A stretch of DNA of 64,000 bases, from positions 4,172,501-4,236,500 of the forward strand of contig BSBN01000233.1 of assembly GCA_027924645.1 (NCBI GenBank), written 5' to 3'. Of this stretch, positions 45,412 through 57,778 are shown piece by piece. This DNA is from Cunninghamia lanceolata. Its lineage: Eukaryota; Streptophyta; Pinopsida; Cupressales; Cupressaceae. Numbering within the stretch: position 1 is the stretch's first letter; the number at the start of each line of letters is the position of its first letter. The translations under genes were made by a program, and so were the position numbers. The notes under the pieces were generated by a model that ran no database searches, was not told the origin of the DNA, and worked only from the letters and a program-made list of their open reading frames with translations.

Positions 45412-48400
45412 TCAACTTGCATCTCCATTCTTCTTCAGATAAGCATCATACATAGTGAATGCCGCTTGCATCCCGCAATTGTTAAGACTAGCAGTGTTCC
45501 TAAAGATTACTCGAGCTCTGATCACTACATCTTTTACTTTTGTCGTTGCCTTGTCTTGACTGGTCAACATGGATTTTAAATTATCTAGTGTTAACTGATA
45601 ATCTAGAATATTGTCTAGAGAAGCAGCTAAGAAATCTTTGTCTTCAAACTCCCTTTGAAACATATTTTTGAACTCTTGAATCATTTCATCAGTTGGGAGA
45701 AAATGGTGGTCCTCAGATGTCAGCTTGCATGGGAGCTCCTCCAATTTGTGCAAAAAGACTAACATCACTTTCTTTGCTGATTTCCTTAGCACTCTCCAAG
45801 TCCTTTATCAACTCTTTCATAACATTACTCTGATAAATTAATGACTCTTTAGTTTCCACATAAGACTCATAATTTGAAACAATGCCGAGTGATGTCAGAG
45901 TTCTTGTTTTCATCTTTTTCATCTTAGTCCACTTCTTTAGGCTTTCATCTAGATACACAGTGTCTTGAGAAATGGTATCCACTAAGTCATCCAGCTCAAC
46001 TCTTATTTTTTCCATTCTTCTTGTCTTCTCAGTTGTACTGGTAAGAAGAGATAATCCTTGTTCCTACATTTTATCAAGGTATTCTTCAACAACTCTCCCT
46101 TTCACATGAGTCTTCTCTACCCTCTGAATAAAAGGATCTTCCATTGTAATTACCTCCGGTGTGATGGACACTGATGTCAAAGTAATTTTTCTCACCACTG
46201 CAGCCAACTATTTTGCCATTGCTTTGTACTGCTCTTTCATTTCCTTCTCATGATCAAATTTCACAAGTAAGGAATTGAGTGTAGACTGGACATCAGCTTT
46301 GGCACTTTCATGTGTGATCTTGCCAAGTTCAATCTTGGAAATAGAACAGTCACTCATGCTAAAACTTTCCATAGTCGCATCTGGTGGTGGATGTATAATT
46401 TCCACATATTTATGGACCTTGTCTTCTAGAAACTAAGAAAGAGGCTTGGGCTTCTTTTGTGCCTTTTCCTTTTCTGGCATCAACTTCCCAAAGTCAAAGT
46501 TACCTAGGGAGATGGCTTGTTTCTTCCTCTTAGGAGTGTAAGCTAAAAGCCACGGATGAAGCACTGATGTACTAACATTTGGATCAGACCCCATTGTTGG
46601 TGCAGAAGGAAATTTGCTTACACTCATGGTAGTGATGATGGGAGGAGTATTTGTAAACATAACACCTAGTACATCCACATTAGCAACTTGCTCAGTACCA
46701 AAAACAAACTATTCAAAAATTATGGAGTCACCTATATCATATGAGGGTGAAGACAAACTAGGAATAGATCCTGAAGAATGAAGAACATTATCAAAGGTCA
46801 CATTAGGATTATCAAAGATTGTTCTTGAGGATGACGATGACTCATATGACTGAATATCAATCGGTGAAATTGGGGTTGTAGGAGGAATATGCAAAGAAAT
46901 TGAAACAGATACATTAGGTTGAGGAAAAAGGACTTCAATTTCTTGTGACACATTTCTTTGAGGAGACATGGTTGTGTCATGTAGATTCTTATGACCATCT
47001 CCTTCTTTCCCCTATTCTTCAAATTCAATTTCCTTAGCAGCTAATTCCTCCTCTGTTGCTTTGGCCTTATTTCCTTTTCACACAAATTTAATCTTAGGCT
47101 TGGGAGCCTTAGATGTACCAGGATTATCACTTCTATTCTTGGTTCTCAACTCAACCTTTTTCCCTATTTGTTCTAAGGCCTCCTCTTCAGAACTAGTTAT
47201 GAAGTCCTTCAAAGGTATAACTTTGCTTTGAAGCCACAAATTGGTGTTTTCCAGAATTGGGTCAAACCTCTTTCTCAAAGAAGTTAACTCCTTCTTTGAC
47301 CATTGCACAGCAGGTAAGGGAGAATTTGCAATTTGTTCACTGACATATCTAGGATTAACAACATGTTCGTTATCCACCATACCTTCTAGACTATCAGCCA
47401 AGCCTAAATATTCAATTTGGCTTAAATACAACCTACTATAATCTAGCTTCCTAATAGCCTCTTCTATTCTCAAGTCAACCCAAATATCTTCCACCATCAG
47501 CTCATGAAATTGAGTCTTTCTCCTTATCTAATATTTCACTCCCTAATAATCATCTCTTCTTGAATTGTTTCATGGTGACCATTTGCATTTCAATTTCCAA
47601 TGCTTCGGCTTTAGCAGCAGTTGCAACATAATACCTACCAATCTCAACAGGAAACCTAAATCTAAGCTTATTTAACTCTATTTGTTTGTTATGAACGACA
47701 ATCATTTTCTAACACAACTCCATCAGATTAATTCTATCAGAAGGGAACTTTGGCAACATATAGGGATAAACGTGAAAATAGCCAACTCTTAGATATGTGG
47801 AAGTTGAGAACTAGAGAAAAAAGCAACCAAAACCATTCACCATTGCCCAGGCTTCATCTAAAATTCTCCTCTGCTCTAACTGGGGGTCAAAGAGGCACAA
47901 GAAAATAGCAAAGAAGGCATCATTCACCCTTTTGAAATGATTAATTGATCCTTTCAAAGTGAGTTGAAGATAATACTAATTAACTAGTACAACCCTCCTG
48001 TCTCCATCAGATGTTAAACCTGGGAAGATCCTCATTGAAGTTGCTATATATACCAAGTATGAAGTCATATAGAAATTGAATGTAGTTGATACCTTAATTA
48101 GCTGCTCATGAAGAACATTACTAATCTATTCTCCCTCGAATATATTCTTCTTACCCTAAACTATAATCCATTCATAGAAAGTTGAAGATGAAGCTACACC
48201 TCTAACTCTACTAAGAAGAGTTATTAAATCACTTACTTCCTCCACGAAGTCACTCCTAGGAAAACTCCTAGGCCATCTAGACAAATTTGGTCTAGCAGTC
48301 TTGAGTCATTTAGTATTGATCACTCTTTTTTCCTTTTCAACATCTTTATCATACTCTCCCTAAGCAATACTAAAATCTAGCTCTGCAATATCTTTAGCGA

Positions 48401-48757
48401 CAGGGCACATGAAAACCTTATCTATAAACTCTGCATCAAGTCTCATAATCACATTACTATGGGCATCTACCACTGTCCTATTGTCTTTATTGTAGAAATG
48501 AGCAACTTGGAGAACAAACTCTGTATTGTGTGTAACAACAAGGAATGAAGCCACCAAATAAATATTGCTCTTGATAATCTTTTGCATATATGAGCTGGGT
48601 TTATCTGACTTTGTTCTCTCCACAAAATTGACCATATCCACATGACCGATCTCTATATCCTGTATTTCATCAACATTTGATGTGACTGATGTTACAGGGA
48701 AGACACCATTGTACTTATACTTCATTATTTTTTCCTTCTTTAGAGACAGGTCTGTCA
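45412..48757 (-). pseudogene. F accessory frame, homologue of the U3 frame of B
   Basis: A likely start is ATG 48757 (MTDLSLKKEKIMKY). The first piece ends at 48360; a shift and many stops follow, but the text still reads SDLITLLSRVRGVASSS, FNFYMTSYLVYIATS, RVNDAFFAIFLC and FRFPVEIGRYYVA, matching B in the same order and distance (TLLSRVTG, FYMTSYIVYS, LVNDAFSMHL, LFPVTMGWYM). Pieces 47078-47497, 46709-46969, 46433-46678, 46208-46405, 45713-46015 and 45412-45792 supply the Pro/Ser/Lys linker and a coiled-coil end (VYLDESLKKWTKMKKMKTRT). Inactive. Whether it lies in an LTR, as in B, or is internal is unresolved. Function unknown. Confidence 0.7.
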
Positions 48758-48999
48758 TTTGAAAAGAAGGCTCCTTTAGATGAATTGATGATCTTGGCAG
48801 CTTATAGAAGAAACCGCAACAAAAAATCATGATCTTGCAGTTAGGGGAAAAAATGGCAATTTGGGAAACTGCATGTTGATGATCATGATCACAGGAATGA
48901 GCTTGAAAGGGATAAAGAGCAAGCAAGTTGAAAAAATGGATGGAAGCGAGCTAAGGATAGCAATTTCAAAAAAATTCAAGAGTTAGAAAATTTTTGGAG

Positions 49000-50080
49000 A
49001 GTGACTACATGGGTGGTGATTTTTGCCACCCTTGCATGTGAGGGTAGATCTTTGTTTATGCACAAGTAGCGAAAAGGGCCACTTGTGCATGGGAAGGATT
49101 GAGCAAGGTTGAATGTCCGAGCAACAATTTTCACCACTACTGCAAGGGAAACTTGAGCTAAAAATTAGACTTAGTGTAGGAGCGTGATTTTCACCGCCCT
49201 TACACTTAGGGTAGAACACAAAAGAAAGCAAAGGCATGGGTGGTAAGTTTCATCGCCCATGCATATCTTGCAAAAGATAAACAAATGTGCATCAGCAGTG
49301 AAAATCACTGCCCATGCACATTGGGAAAAACTAGACAGCATGCATGGGCAGTGAAAATCACTACCCTTACATGCTAATGGAAACTTCTAAGTCATTCAAC
49401 ACAGGTGGTAAAAACCCCTGACCCTACTAATGACTCATTTTTATAACAAAACATGAAAGTAGGTTTTACAAACAAGTGGCGATTTTCACCACATTAATCA
49501 CACAGACAAAAACAAAGCATATAAACTAAAACATCAACTAAAAGCAAAAACCCTAGAACAAAAATGACATCGAAGGGAAATCATGAAAATTATAAACGAT
49601 TCTTAAAGATTCAATCAACAAGAAGATTTTGAAACTAATGATATTTCACCAAAATAAAGAATGATTTAGAAAGAAAAGATTATGAAACAAAAACATGAAT
49701 AAGACTTACCCGACGGCAATGAACACAAATCAAACTCAAGAAGAATCCTAGATCTGAACCTCGCGCGACTAAGACGTCTAATGATTCCATGACAGTTTTG
49801 ATCGGCTTAGGAGAATAGTAGAGGCAAGTAAAACAAAGACAATGAAAACTAAAAAGGTTTTTAAAACATATAAAAGACTTTACAAAATGTTCACACAGAG
49901 TGCATTTAATGCACTCAATGTGAACTCGAGATGCATGGGTGGTGATTTTTGCTGCCCCTGCACATAGGGTTAAAACCAATATGAAACATGCGTAAGGGGT
50001 AAAAAATGCCACTCTTGCATGTAAAAATCAAAAATACCAAAATGCAACGGTGGTGATTTTCACTGCCCTTGCATGTAAAA
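49000..50080. repeat. Array of about twelve hairpin-like repeats
   Basis: Imperfect inverted repeats around GGTGGTGATTTTCACCGCCC, flanked by TGCATG- or GTGCA-type arms. Copies near 49010, 49055, 49115, 49170, 49232, 49289, 49338, 49405, 49475, 49933, 49992 and 50045, mostly 50-65 bp apart with a gap from 49500 to 49920. They stand just upstream of the F frame, where B and A have their own repeat tracts. Confidence 0.75.
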
Positions 50081-51258
50081 CTTAAATTTTGTCTAACTCC
50101 CTAAAAAATATTAAACTCACTAATTTAACAAGTCAGTTTAGTAATTAAATTTCTGTAAACTTCAAAGAATCAAGTCAAAATGATACTCAAATAGATTCCC
50201 AGGAGTTAGAAGACTACGTATGAGGACAAAGATTCACCTCAAAATATGTTCTTAGAGTTGTAGGCTATGAAACAGACAAATTTCGTAAGGGTCATCCTAC
50301 AAAATGAGCACAGATGATTTTGAGGACAACAAAGCATGAAGATTGGTATATACTATGTTGTCAATTAATTGTGTGTGAATTGATGATTTCTCATGGAATA
50401 TGATGGTACTTTATGTTAATTTTAGTAGTTGTGATGTATAGATATCATGTGATGGACTAACCCCCCATGCAACAAGCACATGGCTACATTTTATGAAGAC
50501 CACTTGATAGCCTGCAACAAAGGAGATGTTGATGTCCACAACAGATAGTAGAAGAACCCGTAGCCAAAGGAAGAAGACATTGAATTGATTAGAATGAGTT
50601 AGCCATAACTCTCCACTCTTTGACAGTTATCATTTGATAGTTGATGCAGTCATAAATAACGAAGTATTCTTAGACCGTGCTCCATGTTCTATTTCCAGTT
50701 TTGACTATTTTTCATAATGACTAGAGAGTTATAGTAAGACTATGCCATCTACATTATCTTTATGGCAGTTTAGTTTCCTATTCCTAGTTTGCTTTGTGAT
50801 AAAGTCCTCTTCCTATGTTGTTGGAGAATGAACAATTATGGTATTTATTGCTTAGTAGTTTTGTTCAAATAGGGGAACTCTGATCTTGTCTATATGGATT
50901 GTTAGATTCTGTATACAAAACAAGAGGTTAGACAGAGATTGTGTTATCAGAATTTTTATTGTATTTTCCTTTAGCATTCAATAAAGGAACACATGTTTTG
51001 AGTTCAATCAATGGTTTTAGAGATATAGTAGAGATCTAGTTAGATTCTATGGGATCACTATAGAGGAAAACTAATGCATTGTAGACTTAACATAATTCAG
51101 GGGAAAACCTATCTGAACAGTCTACTCTATCATTGTACTTCCTACATTAAATCATCAACCAAGGAGTGTAACCTTATGATGGAACTACATTGTATGTGCC
51201 TTTATGGACTCAAATCCTCTTAACTATCCCATTCAAACCTATCCTGATTAGCCTAGTC
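50081..51258. other. Unassigned non-coding stretch
   Basis: No gene. On the plus strand ttttgaggacaacaaagcatg at 50318-50339 recalls the gaggacaa motif found after pol in Athila/Tat elements, and aataaagg at 50990 could be a polyadenylation signal, so this may be the 3' non-coding part and LTR of a plus-strand gypsy element. No LTR pair confirms it. Confidence 0.35.
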
Positions 51259-52438
51259 TGTTGAAATTCACAGAAGTGTAAGAACAATAAAAATAGTTTA
51301 AAATCAAGTTGCTATGGGTACCTTCAGCATTAGTTGTAGATGACTATTAATAACATGAAATTATAGAATTAAATCAAAACATTCTAAATGATAAAAGAAC
51401 TAATGCTAACCTCTAGAGGACTTCAAATAGACACAACATGCATTCACTCATAGATCATACTACTATATTTTTAACAACTAACATATTCTAATTGACTCAC
51501 ACTGCATTTATACATAAATGAAAAATTGATTGACAAGAATGCATAAAAGAAATGAGCAAATAAATGAAGTGAGGATCAGTACCTTGAGTGGCCAGCTTAG
51601 GGGACTGACTCACTTAACTTGAAATCAAATCAAATCAATTACAACTACTCATGCATCTTTGTAACATGTAGTTCTATTCATTCCATATCATAAACAAAAT
51701 CTTCTTCAAATTTTATTCAAACCAAAAAATGTCTGGATAATTGATATTGAAAAATAAAGTAACGGCTAAGTAACTAGAAAGTAAAAGAAACTAACTTAAC
51801 AACGAACTCATCCCTCTAACTTATACAAAAATAGGAGAGTTTTATGCCACTACTAACTAATCATCAATCAATCCAACCCTAGAGATACTAAGATACAAGT
51901 TTTATGATCGATTTATTAATCTAACTGATCAAAAGAAGAAAAGTCATGTTCAAACAAGAACTCTCATGAAATGGTTTGTATGAAAAAACACTCATAGACT
52001 GCGATTAGAACAAGTCTTCTTTTTTGTATTTATTCCAATCCATGATGGTACAGATTCATTCTCCATTTGTCTTCACTTTTGGCATTCAAACTACACTTCA
52101 CTTAATTCCCCTATCCTGCAACTCACTGCAATTGCTCTTTCCTTGATGCCACGTCCTTGCTACACAAGGTTAATTCTCCAAACATATGCACAAAAAATAG
52201 ATTTCATATTAAACCATAGGATTCTATCTATATTGCATGCATACTTATATTTTAAGTCATTCACTTGATAATATCACTGCCATATTCCACATTAACAACA
52301 TAGGTTTAAAGTCTTTGAAAAGTATATGAGAAAAATCATATAGCAATGGTGATGTTTGTAAAGTATCTGCAGGATCATATGAAAAGGCTTTTAAAAGCAT
52401 ATATAAACAACATAAAAAGAAGTCAATAATTCAACCCA
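51259..52438 (-). mobile_element. Element G possible 3' LTR
   Basis: TGTTGAAATTC at 51259 and TTCAACCCA ending at 52438 could be LTR ends, with a G-rich tract directly beyond (TTGGGGGGAGATGA on the minus strand). A TATA-like TATAAATGC is near 51505 on the minus strand. No second copy is in the window. The G-tract may instead be the conserved post-pol motif of Athila elements, in which case the true LTR starts elsewhere. Confidence 0.3.
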
Positions 52439-52480
52439 TCATCTCCCCCCAACTACTCTTTTTCTTGTCCTCAAGCAAAA
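52439..52480 (-). other. Element G gaggacaag and G-tract motif
   Basis: The minus strand reads TTGCTTGAGGACAAG and then AGTTGGGGGGAGATGA. This pair is familiar from the non-coding 3' region of Athila/Tat elements. A second tract, AAGTTGGGGGGAGGGATT, is at about 55267-55286. Confidence 0.6.
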
Positions 52481-52599
52481 GCAAGGAACTAAACATCTAG
52501 GGGAGAAGATTATAATGCAAAGTGATTTGTCTGAGGTCCATGACTTCTCTAACTCCTTGTCCCTGTTTGAGATAAAAATCATTGTAATAGGCAAGCCTA

Positions 52600-55060
52600 T
52601 CCATTCTGCCCAATCCTACATCCCTACATTTATGAGTGGAGGGTGAAATGGAGAATAGGAGGGTGAAATGTGAGTGGCAACCATGCTACTCCTGTTTGCT
52701 CTGAAATCCTGATATACCTGTGTAGCCTCTCAAACATTTTCATGTAATTGTGGAAGGAGTGGGGGTCTTTCCTCTGGAGTGCCAGAGTAAGACTATCCCA
52801 TCTGTTCTGCACATACCTCTAGCAGTTTTGAATGATAGACATTGCTAATTGTTGTATCCTTCTATAATCCCTGAGTCTTAAATCCATAATTACCTTACCT
52901 AGACCCTTATGAGAGAGGAGTGATAACCATTGGGTTAGGATCACATCAGGATTTAAGGATTCTTTCCTAATCTGTAGTGGCACCTTCTTTTCTTGTTCCT
53001 CATACTTATCCATTAGTTCCCCTCTAAGCTCCTCATTTCTAAATTAAGCCATCAGTGCTTTAACTTGAAAATCATGAACATAGATCAAGGGGTTCCACTC
53101 TATATCTTCTTCCATCAAATAATTGTGCAAACAATATTCACACAACTAATCTTGTTCTTCCAAACTAACTTCTTGAAGTAACTAGAAAAAGTTATGCCTT
53201 GAATAGATAGAAATAGGCCGATCATTGATGAATCTATCAAATTGAAAACTGAGAAACTTTTCCTTGAGAAATAATGCATAAACTCTTGGTGGAGGTCTGC
53301 ATTCAATGATTTGAATTGTTCTATCAATTACATCTGTCAGCTTCCCTTCCAACCTTTTGATTACCAAATCCTTTTCCTCAACTGATGCATTAAGACTTTA
53401 TTTCTCTTTTCCCTAGTTCTCCTTTTCCTGCTTGGTTTTATGAGTCAGTTTCATTAATTCAAAGCCTAGAGATAGAGTGGTATGATACACTAGGGTTTTT
53501 GTCATAGGAGGTTGGAGAGTGAGTACTTCATCCTATTCAATTTTTGTTTTACTTATAGCCAGTTGTGCTAATAAATCTAGATTGGAACCATGGCCATAAG
53601 TCTAAATTTTCTCTTCCAACTCCTGAATCCTTTTCTCTTTTTCTTTATATTTCTCCTCATACCCCTTCACCTGCTCTTCTAGCTATCTTATTCTATCCAA
53701 AGCCTCTTGAAGTTCTTTTCTAATATTTCTGTCCTCCAACAATTCTTTTTCTTTTTCAAAATTAGATTTTCATTGTCACCTTCTCCAGAAATATAAAAAA
53801 TTTCTTGATCAAAATTATCAGGTATAGACTTCCCCATTTTCCTTGCAATAAATAAATCCTTTGACTTAGAATCAGATGAAGAAACATGCCTTCTTTTCTT
53901 AGCAGACACATTGACATTATCACAGGCATTAGCAGAGACATCCTTAGGAGGAATTTCTCCTCTGTTAGAATCTAAATTCAGTGGAATTGGATCACTGTCT
54001 TGCTAGCCTTTATCTTTTTCCTCTAATTTCTGTTCCTAAACAAATTTTTCTTTGGCACTTTGTCTCTTTATCCTACCTGAGCATCTAGGAGTGACAGTCT
54101 CCTTATCTTCATTTTTCATCCTCTTCTTGTCCCTCTTCTTCCTTCTTTCCCCTATATTTTCTTCTTTTATTGTGCTCTCGTGCTTCTTCACACCCTTCCT
54201 ATTCTTCATTTTTTTACCAAATGCTGAAGGAGTGCTTCTTTTAGCTTTAGGGGTAGACGATGAGGGTTCTTCTGCTGCTACAGGCCTAAATTTTGGAGGA
54301 TTTTCATCTTGTGGCTCTTAATGATCAGTTTCATATGGAGGCTCATCTTTTGGTTCTGGTGCCTCTAATAGTGTTGAAATATCCACACATTGCTTAAAAG
54401 CTTCCCAGTCACCCTATGGGTATTGAATTCTCAAACTTCTCTTTATTAACATGAGTATTAAACAATGATGGGATAGAGTGGTGTCTATCTATTGTTTCTG
54501 ATATTTAGAAGACATTCTTTTCAACATACTATACAGAAAATTTGGGACATTGAGTAGTTTCTCAGGCCATAGATGATTGAGCAATTTGAAATGTATAGTA
54601 TATAACACGTTATATTGACCATCACAAGTAATATATCTGATGATGTATGAAGCACATTTCCCCCAAAAGAAGGGAAGAGATAATCACTTTGTACCTTGTG
54701 TGGTGGATTCCAAGTGTTCACCTCTCTCACATAATTCCTCCCTAGCCACGGTCAGCTCTAGCTAGGTACTCGGACCCTATTCATGGCAACCCTGTGACCT
54801 GAGCAATAGCTATTTCAAAAGTGCATCTATAGTGAATCCTTTCACCATTGCTTCATCATACTGTAATGTGAATGCAAATTCCTTTTCCATCTCATCATCA
54901 TATTCTATCAGTTTTAAAAAGTAATCTAACCACCCCACTCTTATAAAGAGTGGAAGAACCATTACATCTTCCAGTATTTCTTTATGTGCAGAGGGTTCTC
55001 TTTTGATTACATCCCCTCCCATGATTTTTGTAAATTGCAAAATCTACAATGTTGTTTTCT
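52600..55060 (-). pseudogene. Element G accessory frame downstream of integrase
   Basis: I do not recognise a named family. The start is MQFTKIMGGDVIKREPSAH at 55040; then VGWLDYFLKLIEYDDEMEKE. At about 54450-54600 HFKLLNHLWPEKLLNVPNFL and LYSMLKRMSSKYQKQ recall helical domains common in plant retroelement extra ORFs. The stretch 53690-54350 is Glu/Pro/Ser/Lys rich with basic patches (KKMKNRKGVKKHE, KKRRH). The end (52630-53400) is helical and coiled: VIKRLEGKLTDVIDRTIQII, LNPDVILTQWLSLLSH, MIDLRLRDYRRIQQLAM-like, RYIRISEQTG. Same three-part layout as in B, C and F. Many stops and shifts. The location, after pol, is that of the env-like ORF of some Athila elements, but I see no clear signal or membrane segment. 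Confidence 0.55.
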
Positions 55061-55891
55061 ACTAAACAGTGTCAATTTATGTTGCTTCAATTCACCACCC
55101 CAAAAAGAACCAACTTACAATTTCTGCCTCTCCTTTCTTCTCCACTCTAACTTCCTTAGGGTAATAGGTTCACTCATTGGAAAAATAGAGTAAGTTCATG
55201 GCATAGGAGGTTTTATCTGGTTTTTCTTGAAAGGCAAAAGATGGTGAATGATGAAAATTAAAAAAAAATCCCTCCCCCCAACTTAAGTTTGAAGTGACCT
55301 CACTTCACATGTCAATTGATACGGAATGAGGAGCATTGATTAAATGGAATGGTGGATAATATTATCACATGCATGAAATAAACTACAAGTAATTATGAAT
55401 ATAAAATGAAAACTAGTTTTAATTATTCAAAGTTACCTAATGTACATATGGAATGGAAAGAAATAATTAACACACCTTGGAATTTGTGAACATACACTAA
55501 GGATTTGATTTGATATGCATGCAGTGAATGGTAATTTGGCGAGTACTGTGGTAGAGATATGATGTGATGGCACATAAATGTGAAGAAAAATGAACAAATC
55601 ATGAATGTGAGTTGACACTTGTGGCAATAGAGCGGAGTTATTTTGAAATGAATGTGGGAATGTGGAATGGGCAGGGAAAATTGAGTATTGTTCACCAAAC
55701 TATGGAAGAAAGTTGCATACAGGAGTTGCTACAGGTGCCGCCAACACAAGCCCCGACTGTGTAATAACATATGCAATATACAGGTCCTAGCTGAGTCAGG
55801 TCCCTATATGAGAGTGGTAAATAGGTCCCAGTGGAAGTAACTAACCATGGATATTTTGTCATGTGTGCATGTGATCTTAAAGAAAGGAAAA
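55061..55891 (-). other. Element G spacer between integrase and accessory frame
   Basis: No gene; about 830 bp with a T-run and G-tract at 55260-55286. Small open frames (55423-55698, 55433-55627) have no family features. Confidence 0.6.
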
Positions 55892-57124
55892 TTAAGTCTT
55901 AGTGACAGCGGTTGAGTCATGTAACTCAACCTCTGCATCACTAGACTCATTGGGTGGATCATCTTTGGCTATTGGCTCAGTGTGTGTCGTAAAGACTTTG
56001 TTAAGAGCATCTTGAGGACCATATTGAGTGGCTAGAGATACGAGAAAATCATTTTTCCCAAGTGGTTTCTTGTACAGTTTCAGCCTGTGTCCATTCACTA
56101 ACAATGAAAATCTTACCTCATCAATGGTTTGCAATTAGACTGCACCATTAGGGAATACTTATTGAATCTCATATGGGCCCAACCATCTTGACTAAAGCTT
56201 GCCTTTAAAATCTTTGTATCTTAAGTCATACAAAAGTGCCCAATCACCAACAGTGAATTCTTTGGTCTTGATGTACTTGTCATGCCATTTAATCCTTTAT
56301 TTTTGTATGACTTATGTGTGGTGGATGACTTCTAATCCGATCTCATCAAGAGAATTCAAATGTTGTAATATGTCCATTTGTGCTTCTATCAAATCCATCC
56401 CTAATTCTACTACTGTCCTCGGGGTTTTGTATTCAAATTCTATAGGCAAGACTATAGTTGTCTTCCATGTGGTTCTATATGCCCAAACAACTTCTAGTAA
56501 CCTAGAAACCCAATCTCTTCTGTGAAGTTGTACTGTTTTGGTCAATATATTCTCAAGATCCTTGTTTGTAACTTCAACCTGACCATTTACCTAAGGATGA
56601 TAGGGAGTGGACTTTTTATGTCTAATCTAATACTCTTCTACCAGTTTTGTGATTAAATTTGATGTAAATTGTGGCCCTTGGTTAGTGACTATCTCCCTTG
56701 GTACACCATATCTAGTTAATATTTCCTCATACAAAAATTTTACCACATTGTCATCTCTAGAAAATTGCAAAGCTTTAACTTCCACCCATTTGGTTAAGTA
56801 ATCACTACATACTAGTATATATTCCTTGTTGTTTGAAGTTGGAGAAATAGGACCAACAAAATCTAGTCCCCACTTATCAAAAGGGACCAATGTTATTTTT
56901 GGTTGTAAAGGCATTTCATCACTTCTTGTAGGTCTGCCCATCCTTTGACATCTATCATAGCTTCTAGTGTACTTGACAACGTCTTTGTGAAGTGTTGGCC
57001 AGTAATATCCTGTTGTTAATATTTTGAAGGTTGTCCTCTTGGCATCAAAATGTCCACCACAGGGCTCATCATGACATGCCTTCATTATATCAAACACTTC
57101 ATCCTCTCTAATACATCTTCTCAT
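55892..57124 (-). pseudogene. Element G integrase
   Basis: Open pieces 56627-57124, 56312-56545 and 55892-56134 in one frame. Zinc-binding part CHDEPCGGHFDAKRTTFKIL and YDRCQRMG; catalytic Asp in KWGLDFVGPISPT and second Asp position in IVTNQGPQF, where Asp is Asn. The Glu region near 56580-56630 is lost to stops. Then QLHRRDWVSRLLEVVWAYRTTWKT, a family hallmark, and FSLLVNGHRLKLY near the end. Inactive. Confidence 0.88.
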
Positions 57125-57229
57125 AATATTATCTTGGCCAGTGTAAAATAGGAAACTAGAAATCCAAGAGTAAGGGAAACATTTGTGAACTAGCTGCCTC
57201 TTCTCCCTTGGGGAGAAGTAACCTAGAAT

Positions 57230-57760
57230 CTACCTTGTAACCAAATAATTGGATATATCTTCATACCATGGAGTGTGTATAGTTAGAGCAAATAGATGTT
57301 CATCAGGAAAAGAATCATCAACCACTCCTTCTAAGGATTGTGTAGGCAGTCTAGATAGAAAATCAACAACTACATTAGCCTTGCCTAGTTTGTCAACAAT
57401 TGTTATATCAAATTCTTGTAACAACAATAACCATCTTACAAGTCATCCACCCACTATTGGCTTATTCATCAAATATCTAATTGTTGCATGATCTGTATGT
57501 ATGAATACTTTATAACTAGTTATGTAGTGCCTAAATTTGTTAATTGCATAAACAACAGCTAACATTTCTTTTTCTGTCATATTATAGTTCAACTCAGCTC
57601 CCTGTAGGTTTTTACTTACATAGTATATTGCATACTCTTTGTTTACTTCTTGTTGGCCTAGGACTACCCCAATGGAAAAGTCTAATGCATCGATATGGAT
57701 ATGAAAAGGCAATGTCTAATTTGGACCTCTAAGAACTGGAGCTTGTATCAATGATGCTTT
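57230..57760 (-). pseudogene. Element G RNase H
   Basis: Usual gypsy RNase H after the reverse transcriptase: PFHIHIDALDFSIGVVLGQ with the first Asp, EYAIYYVSKNLQGAELNYNMTEK cut here at the Glu region (TEKEMLAVVYAI), and VFIHTDHATIRYLM with a later Asp. The tail LLQEFDITIVDKLGKANVVVDFLSRL is in 57230-57427. Its catalytic residues are kept, in contrast to A and B. Confidence 0.88.
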
Positions 57761-57778
57761 CAACTTTTCAAATGTGTT

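Noticed and set aside
45000..52438. F plus 50081-52438 as one giant LTR of element G
   Set aside because: Tempting by analogy with B, but no LTR boundary joins them, and orientation signals in 50281-51258 are on the plus strand. Left open rather than claimed.
52600..55060. Env gene of an Athila-type element
   Set aside because: Position fits, but I see no signal peptide, membrane segment or cleavage site, and the layout matches the other accessory frames instead.
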